Below are positions 59,720-64,000 of a stretch of 64,000 nt of DNA, piece by piece (within the stretch, counting starts at the first letter, position 1; every line of letters starts with the position of its first letter). A program made the position numbers and the translations under genes. Source of the stretch: an uncultured Clostridium sp. (GTDB lineage Bacteria; Bacillota; Clostridia; Clostridiales; Clostridiaceae); the NCBI RefSeq assembly GCF_910588715.1, contig NZ_CAJURG010000001.1, positions 152,163-216,162 on the forward strand, given 5' to 3'. The notes beneath the pieces are model-generated. The model made no database searches, was not told where the DNA came from, and saw only the letters and a list, made by a program, of their open reading frames with translations.

Positions 59720-60316
59720 ATGAAGGATATAATTACAAAAAAAGAACTAGAAGAGATAATAAATAAACTTGAAAATGGAATTGACAAATTTATTATAGCA
59801 GGTTTTTACTATGGCTTGAATGGTAGCTCCAACTACAAGGAGCAATTATTAAATCTTAAAGCTGATTGTGTAGATTTTGAAAAAGAAACTATAAATCTTC
59901 CAGACGGAAGAGTAATAAAAATGGATGAGTTATTAAAAAGAGTAACAAAAGAAGCTATTGAACAAAAAATTTATATTAAAATGGGCAATCAAGGAAGGAC
60001 AAACGAAGATTATATTTTAAACTCTAGCAGCCCCTATATAATAAAATCAAAACCTACTAAATTAAACAACAACGGTCTTATACCATTAAAAGAAATAGGA
60101 TTAAGACAAAGAATATTAGCTATTTCTAACTATACTGGGAAAAAAATGACACAAAGTTCTTTAAAGGTTTCAGGTGTTTATGAACTGTTAAAAAATGAAA
60201 ATAAACATTGGTCAATTCCTAAAGCAACAGAATTTTTAAAAGAACATGGTATGAGTATAAGAAAAGATAATTTGCTATTAATTCTAAGAGAATTAAATGC
60301 TAATTTAGAGAAGTAA
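59720..60316 (+). CDS. Hypothetical protein with possible degenerate tyrosine-recombinase-like fold
   Basis: A 198-residue protein. The segment FIIAGFYYGLNGSSNYKEQLLNLKADCVDFEKETINLPDGRVIKM (about 25-69) echoes the start of a tyrosine recombinase catalytic domain (GLR-E-L--L---DID-----I---GR). However, the catalytic Arg is replaced (NGSS), and no HxxR or Tyr motif is evident later. A C-terminal part (about 130-195) could be a DNA-binding module (KMTQSSLKVSGVYELLKN). AGAGGTG precedes the ATG at 59720. I cannot name a function; the recombinase echo is an inference. Confidence 0.5.
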   Translation: MKDIITKKELEEIINKLENGIDKFIIAGFYYGLNGSSNYKEQLLNLKADCVDFEKETINLPDGRVIKMDELLKRVTKEAIEQKIYIKMGNQGRTNEDYILNSSSPYIIKSKPTKLNNNGLIPLKEIGLRQRILAISNYTGKKMTQSSLKVSGVYELLKNENKHWSIPKATEFLKEHGMSIRKDNLLLILRELNANLEK

Positions 60317-60773
60317 TTAAACTTTTTGTTTAAAAAATATAAAAGGTGCACATTATATTTAATGTGGTGCATAAAAATAAAAAGTATAAAAAATAAAAAA
60401 TATGTTGATAATTATACATTTTGGTATTAAAATAAAGACAAAGAAAAAAATTACATATAGCAAAAGAACTTCAAAGGTTCGTTTTGAATCACCACACTCA
60501 GACAACCATTTGAAGTTCACCCAAAAAAAAAATAAATTAAAAAAGGATTTTAAAAAATTCTTAATCAATTTAATTGACCAAAGAACTTTTTTTAAAATAA
60601 AATTATAATTTGATTATACATATATTTAATTTATAAGTCAATAATTTTTTTATAAATTTTCTCCTTTTAATTTACATTTTTTTGTTTTGCTTATGTAGAT
60701 TAGGAGGAGTTTTATTATGCAAAAAAAGTAGAGTTTTCTAGTATTTTGAAAAAATATTAAAGGAAATATAATT
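60317..60773 (+). other. Gene-poor stretch with two hairpins and a tiny leader ORF
   Basis: This 457-base region holds a CACATTA/TAATGTG hairpin at about 60340-60372 and a second with arms 60466-60479 and 60504-60518 (GAACTTCAAAGGTT with AACCATTTGAAGTTC, one bulge). It ends with a strong AGGAGG (60702-60707) followed by ATG CAA AAA AAG TAG at 60717. A small open frame at 60402-60608 is low-complexity and has no ribosome site; I do not call it a gene. Confidence 0.4.
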
Positions 60774-60992
60774 ATGTTTAAGAGAAAAGATGAAGAATTA
60801 AAAATAAAAAATGACGATAATTTAAATCTGCAAATGGAGATAGATTACCTAAGAAATTTAATAAAGGAGCAGGAAAAGGAAATTAAAAGTAATAAAGAAA
60901 CTATTATACATCTTTCTAATGAAAGAAATGGGCTTTTAAAAGAGATAGAAGAATTAAAAATAAAGAATTATCAGCTTAGAGTTATTAAATAA
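60774..60992 (+). CDS. Small coiled-coil protein
   Basis: A 72-residue, highly charged, leucine-heptad protein (MEIDYLRNLIKEQEKEIKSNKETIIHLSNERNGLLKEIEELKIKN). The whole length is predicted coiled coil, so it could dimerise or bind a partner. AAAGGAAA precedes the ATG. Short and low complexity, so there is some risk it is not a real gene. A terminator follows at 61051. Confidence 0.5.
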   Translation: MFKRKDEELKIKNDDNLNLQMEIDYLRNLIKEQEKEIKSNKETIIHLSNERNGLLKEIEELKIKNYQLRVIK

Positions 60993-61050
60993 AAGTGTGA
61001 ATTTATTTTTATATTAAAAACTTATAGCCATTATTTTGTAAGTATTATTT

Positions 61051-61084
61051 TAGACACTAGGAAAAATTTTTTCTAGTGTCTTTC
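61051..61084 (+). terminator. Rho-independent terminator after the coiled-coil gene
   Basis: AGACACTAG pairs with CTAGTGTCT, with an inner A5/T5 stem, then TTTCC. Confidence 0.8.
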
Positions 61085-61270
61085 CTATATATAAGAAAAG
61101 GTTCGTAATATTAGTACTCTTATAGGAGTTTTAAAATATTACTTCTTAATAGGTGGGTATAGTATATTCAAAACCTGTGGTAGTTTTATGGCTATAGTAT
61201 GGATAATCTTAATAATAAATGATATTATGTAATTATAAAACAAAATATAAAATATATGGGGGATTTACAT

Positions 61271-61708
61271 ATGAGAAACATTATAAAATTATTAAAAGAA
61301 AGAAACTTTAAAAAGAAATTGGAGAAGTTAGAAATAATAGAAATAGATGACGATTTTTATTGCTATCCAGAGTTTGTTTTTTTTAGCAACTCTAACGAAT
61401 TGCTTAATGTAAAGTTTAGTAAAGAGTGGGAGGATAGTATAAATGAACAAATAAACTCTTTAGTTACAAATGATGAGCAAATGATTGCTATAAGACTAAA
61501 AAAAGAAAAAGAGAATGGAAAAGAAGTTTTTGAGATTTTTAATCCAGATACAGAAGGTGTTATTACAATATCAGTAGATATGAATAATTCCAAGGAAAAT
61601 AGAGAATTGTTTATAAAGTGCATAGCAAAATCTATAAATAAAAATAACGTAGAAGTTACTTTTTATAAAGAGATAAATAAAGAGGAAGTCATGGAAAAAA
61701 TAAGTTAA
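61271..61708 (+). CDS. Hypothetical protein, unrecognised
   Basis: A 145-residue soluble protein: a basic N-terminus (RNIIKLLKERNFKKKLEKLEIIE), an acidic patch (IEIDDDFYCYPEFVFF), and a C-terminal half of strands and helices (ITISVDMNNSKENRELFIKCIAKSINKNNVEVTFYKEI). No motif is recognised. GGGGGA lies 8 bases before the ATG at 61271, which I prefer over an ATG at 61256 that is part of that site. It lies between the coiled-coil gene and the cas12f1 region, so an association with mobile DNA or defence is possible but unproven. Confidence 0.65.
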   Translation: MRNIIKLLKERNFKKKLEKLEIIEIDDDFYCYPEFVFFSNSNELLNVKFSKEWEDSINEQINSLVTNDEQMIAIRLKKEKENGKEVFEIFNPDTEGVITISVDMNNSKENRELFIKCIAKSINKNNVEVTFYKEINKEEVMEKIS

Positions 61709-61799
61709 TATTTTATATAAACTAATGGGGGTAAATAATTTTTATCCCTATTTTTTAAGATAATAGATAAAAATTTACTATTACAAATAGTAATAGTAA

Positions 61800-62010
61800 A
61801 GTTGATGAAGAAGAAAAGACAACTCTAACTATTAGTTATAATGGTAATATGACTACAAATCAACTTTCATTGCTAATGAAGAATATTTAATCAGAAACAA
61901 GATTGATAATAGAAAGGATTTAGGATAAGAAATTTCAGCAACAACTATTAATAATTATCTTAGAAATATAAAAAATTTTTTAGCTATATTGATGTAAATA
62001 ATAGCCATAT
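61800..62010 (+). pseudogene. Decayed tyrosine recombinase relic (core-binding domain)
   Basis: No intact frame exists, but conceptual translation from about 61878 gives EEYLIRNKIDNRKDLG, a stop, then EISATTINNYLRNIKNF, and after a one-base frameshift FSYIDVNNS. The pattern Thr-x-Asn-x-Tyr-Leu-x-x-Ile/Leu-Lys-x-Phe-Phe-x-Tyr is the SAM-like N-terminal domain of XerC/phage-type integrases. At least one stop and one frameshift break it, and no catalytic domain follows. An inference from pattern, not alignment. Confidence 0.45.
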
Positions 62011-62013
62011 ATG

Positions 62014-62029
62014 ATATTATTAATAATAT
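62014..62029. promoter_or_regulatory. 16-bp palindrome just upstream of cas12f1 ribosome site
   Basis: ATATTATTAATAATAT is a perfect palindrome ending about 7 bases before AAAGAGGG. In AT-rich DNA this may be chance, but its place could suit a repressor or a promoter -10 region. Confidence 0.3.
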
Positions 62030-62048
62030 TATTTGAAAGAGGGATATT

Positions 62049-63602
62049 ATGGATAGCAAAATTAATAATATATTAACAAGAAAGTTAAAAATAGTTGTTA
62101 TAGAAGAAGATTCGGCTAGGAGGAATGAAATATATAGATTTATTAGAAATGAGCAATATCAACAATATAGAGCATTAAATTTAGGGATGTCTTTATTATA
62201 TACACATAATCAACTTGAAGGGGTTGGCTCTGGTGCTGAGCATAAGCTTGTTAATCAGTTGACTAAAGTAGATAATAATATAAAAAAAGCGAATGATGAG
62301 CTACAAAAGTCTAAAAGTGCTAGGAATATAAATAAAAATAAAATTGAAAAAATAAATAATAAGATTGAAGAATACAAAAATGATAAAGCAAAATTAAAAG
62401 AAGAGTTTTACAACAAAAGGAATTCAAGAATATTAGAAGATAAAGAATTTAAAAAGAAGTATATAGATGAATTATATACTGTGCTTCAAGCACAAGTTAA
62501 TTTTAGTAATAAGGATAATATGTCATTAGTAACTAAAAGGGTTAAGGCTGATTTTAAAACAATATTGGAAAATGGATTAGCAAGAGGTGATAGAAGCCTT
62601 ACTAATTACAAGAGGGATTTTCCTTTAATGGTTAGGGGAAGAGACTTAACCTTTTATAAGGACAATGATGAGTTTTTTATTAAGTGGATAAAAGGGATAA
62701 AATTTAAAGTGGTATTAGGTAGAAATGATAAAGATAGAGATGAACTTATATATACTTTAAATAATGTAGTTAATTTTCAATCAATACCTAATGAGATAAA
62801 AGATGATGTTAATGAAAATGGCAAAGAAAAAATTAAAGATAATCCACTAAAGGATTATAAAATTTGTGATAGCTCAATATCTTTAAAAGATAATAAATTA
62901 ATTTTAATCTTAGTATTAGCTGTAAAAACTGAAAAAGAGACAGGATTAGTAAAAGGCAGAGTAGTTGGTGTGGATTTAGGAATAAAGATACCTGCATATG
63001 TTTCGTTAAATGATAAACATTATGTAAAAAAAGCAATTGGTTCATTTGAAAGTTTTATGAAAGTAAACGCTCAAATGAAAGCAACAAGAACAAGAATTAA
63101 TAAGCAAATAAGCAAAGCTAAATCAGGTAAAGGGCGTGATAAAAAATTAAAGTCACTTGAAACCTTAAAAAATAAGCAAAGTAATTATAATACTACATAT
63201 AATCATTATTTATCTAAAGAGATAGTTAAATTTGCTATTAATAATGGGGCATCACAAATTAACCTTGAATTTTTAACTGAAGAAAATTTTAAGAAAAATA
63301 AGCTTTTAGCTGATTGGAGCTATTATCAGTTACAGGAAATGATTGAATATAAGGCTAGAAAAGTGGGAATAGAAGTTAAAAAAGTTGATCCATATCATAC
63401 ATCTCAAACTTGTAGTGTTTGTAAACATTATGAGGAAGGACAAAGAGAAAAGCAAGAAGAGTTTATATGTAAAGCATGTAAAAGAAATCTAAATGCTGAC
63501 TATAATGCTAGTAGGAATATAGCTATGAGTGATAAATATGTAAATAATATCGAAGATACACAATATTATAAGTTGAAAAATCAAAAGGAAATTGACAGCT
63601 AG
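62049..63602 (+). CDS. cas12f1: CRISPR effector nuclease Cas12f1 (type V-F1)
   Basis: A 517-residue compact RNA-guided nuclease. The N-terminal REC/WED part opens KLKIVVIEEDSARRNEIYRFIRNEQYQQYRALNLGMSLLY, with a helical/coiled-coil stretch at about 62-135. The RuvC core is split: RuvC-I GRVVGVDLG (D309), RuvC-II INLEFL (E407) and RuvC-III NADYNASRNIA (D484). A four-cysteine zinc ribbon (C455, C458, C474, C477) sits between the last two, so the nuclease looks active. From memory it is close to C. novyi Cas12f1, sharing the blocks YRALNxGM, NYKRxFPLMxRGRDL and IDPYHTSQTCS. Cas12f1 is reported to act as a dimer on one guide. It has AAAGAGGG five bases before the ATG. Confidence 0.9.
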   Translation: MDSKINNILTRKLKIVVIEEDSARRNEIYRFIRNEQYQQYRALNLGMSLLYTHNQLEGVGSGAEHKLVNQLTKVDNNIKKANDELQKSKSARNINKNKIEKINNKIEEYKNDKAKLKEEFYNKRNSRILEDKEFKKKYIDELYTVLQAQVNFSNKDNMSLVTKRVKADFKTILENGLARGDRSLTNYKRDFPLMVRGRDLTFYKDNDEFFIKWIKGIKFKVVLGRNDKDRDELIYTLNNVVNFQSIPNEIKDDVNENGKEKIKDNPLKDYKICDSSISLKDNKLILILVLAVKTEKETGLVKGRVVGVDLGIKIPAYVSLNDKHYVKKAIGSFESFMKVNAQMKATRTRINKQISKAKSGKGRDKKLKSLETLKNKQSNYNTTYNHYLSKEIVKFAINNGASQINLEFLTEENFKKNKLLADWSYYQLQEMIEYKARKVGIEVKKVDPYHTSQTCSVCKHYEEGQREKQEEFICKACKRNLNADYNASRNIAMSDKYVNNIEDTQYYKLKNQKEIDS

Positions 63603-63659
63603 AGAAATTTAAATTAGAATTAATATAAAATTAAATATATTTTACAACTGATATATTTA

Positions 63660-63796
63660 ATTTAGTCGATTTAGCGACTATAACGTGAGGTTGAAATAGT
63701 ACACTCGCGAAGGGTTAACTCAAGGCATTATTAAAAACCGTCTTGACACTTCAAAAGCTCTACGGAGCTTAGTTGTAATATATTAAAGGTACAAAA
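63660..63796 (+). ncRNA. Putative Cas12f1 tracrRNA
   Basis: Structured, gene-free DNA starting 58 bases after cas12f1. Stem 1 is TAGTCG/CGACTA (63663-63680), stem 2 CGTGAG/CTCGCG (63684-63709) followed by AAGG, stem 3 CAAGGC/GTCTTG (63721-63745), and stem 4 AAGCTC-TACG-GAGCTT (63755-63770). The hairpin order and the AAGG after stem 2 echo the AsCas12f1 tracrRNA as I recall it. The 63742-63754 and 63777-63794 segments can pair with the last 30 bases of the window, as a split anti-repeat. The ends are estimates. A weak TATATT at 63652-63657 is the only promoter candidate. Confidence 0.8.
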
Positions 63797-63858
63797 TATA
63801 GTGTTATTGTCGACCTATCTTAGTGTTAAATTATAAGGAGGTCGACAATGGCACTATA
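63797..63858 (+). repeat. 20-bp inverted repeat overlapping a ribosome site and start codon
   Basis: Arms 63797-63816 and 63839-63858 pair over 20 positions (18 Watson-Crick, two G-U) with a 22-base loop. The loop and right arm hold AAGGAGG (63835-63841) and ATG (63848). The ATG frame stops after M-A-L. GTCGAC is central to each arm. It lies between the tracrRNA and the repeat; no T run follows, so it is not a terminator. Confidence 0.85.
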
Positions 63859-63861
63859 AGG

Positions 63862-64000
63862 AATTTAAATACGTTTATACTAAATTTTAAAATTAAATAT
63901 AGTTCTAATTTTATAGATAGACAGAAAGTATTAATGGAGTATAGTGATAGTAAAACTTATTATATAACGGGTTATAGCTTTGATATATTGAAGTGTAAAG
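63862..64000 (+). other. Region between hairpin and repeat: open frame of uncertain status
   Basis: From about 63862 the +2 frame relative to the ATG at 63848 is open to the window edge (NLNTFILNFKIKYSSNF and onward). A one-base indel at the MAL* stop would join the two. It may be a broken gene start, or simply leader DNA of the array, since its last 30 bases coincide with the proposed CRISPR repeat. It cannot be resolved without the next few hundred bases. Confidence 0.3.
63971..64000 (+). CRISPR. Probable first CRISPR repeat, cut by the window end
   Basis: The last 30 bases start GTTATAGCTTTGATATATTG and continue to the edge. Its 3' part (63988-64000) pairs with tracrRNA 63742-63754 at 12 of 13 positions. 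Its 5' part (63972-63989) pairs with tracrRNA 63777-63794 at 15 of 18 positions plus one G-U. Only one copy is visible, so it is a repeat by complementarity and position, not by repetition. Expect full repeats of about 36 bases beyond the window. Confidence 0.6.

Noticed and set aside
60402..60608. Small Lys-rich open frame
   Set aside because: No ribosome site, low complexity, and a hairpin runs through it; likely chance in AT-rich DNA.
62049..63602. IS605-type TnpB instead of Cas12f1
   Set aside because: RuvC and zinc-ribbon are shared by both, but the longer N-terminal part with a Cas12f1-like pattern, the separate downstream tracrRNA and the complementary repeat favour Cas12f1. No tnpA or transposon end was seen.
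63797..63858. tracrRNA terminator
   Set aside because: The hairpin is strong but is not followed by a T run.
63861..64000. Several CRISPR repeats inside the window
   Set aside because: Only one copy of the proposed repeat is present. No sequence recurs at 60-70 base spacing before 64000.

Overview
This window is AT-rich, gene-dense chromosomal DNA from a low-GC, spore-forming Firmicute, most likely Clostridium sensu stricto. The evidence is a glmS ribozyme, a complete spoIIIA operon, spoVD, spoIVB and spo0A, the gene order around them, and strong AAGGAGG-type ribosome binding sites. The core genome runs from 1 to about 58350, almost all on the + strand. No tRNA, rRNA or insertion sequence was found in it.

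Core layout: the 5' part of glmS with its ribozyme leader (minus strand, 1-933); rplY/ctc; a phosphohexomutase; a TPR protein with a cell-surface glycan cluster (tagA-like, murJ-like, two glycosyltransferases); a cyclodeaminase-like gene; pdaA (minus); an APH(3')-like kinase; ychF; the division/cell-wall cluster rsmH-ftsL-spoVD-murF-mraY-ftsW-ftsQ; DUF881/sbp genes; the ylm/sepF/divIVA cluster; rluD, pyrR and an rRNA methyltransferase; rqcH (minus); dapF and a lipoprotein; a type IV pilus-like operon (33487-39078); efp; spoIIIAA-AH; asp23, nusB, folD, xseAB, ispA, dxs, tlyA, nadK, argR, recN, spoIVB and spo0A.

Downstream of the spo0A terminator (about 58350-64000) the character changes. There is a 5'-truncated PDDEXK nuclease/transposase, several unrecognised small proteins, relics of a tyrosine recombinase, and then a compact CRISPR nuclease gene of 517 codons. 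This protein carries the RuvC-I, -II and -III acidic residues and a four-cysteine zinc ribbon and looks like a Cas12f1 (type V-F1) effector, closest by memory to the Clostridium novyi enzyme. Immediately after it is a structured non-coding region that I read as the tracrRNA. The last 30 bases of the window look like the first CRISPR repeat, cut by the window edge. Its 5' half can pair with one part of the tracrRNA and its 3' half with another, the two-part repeat:anti-repeat arrangement known for Cas12f1 guides. Between tracrRNA and repeat is a 20-bp hairpin that buries a Shine-Dalgarno sequence and an ATG. The array and any adaptation genes lie beyond the window.

The core genes work together in envelope synthesis, division and sporulation. 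The 3' island is a defence/mobile-element region landed behind spo0A. Function calls rest on motifs and recalled family knowledge; no database search was run.
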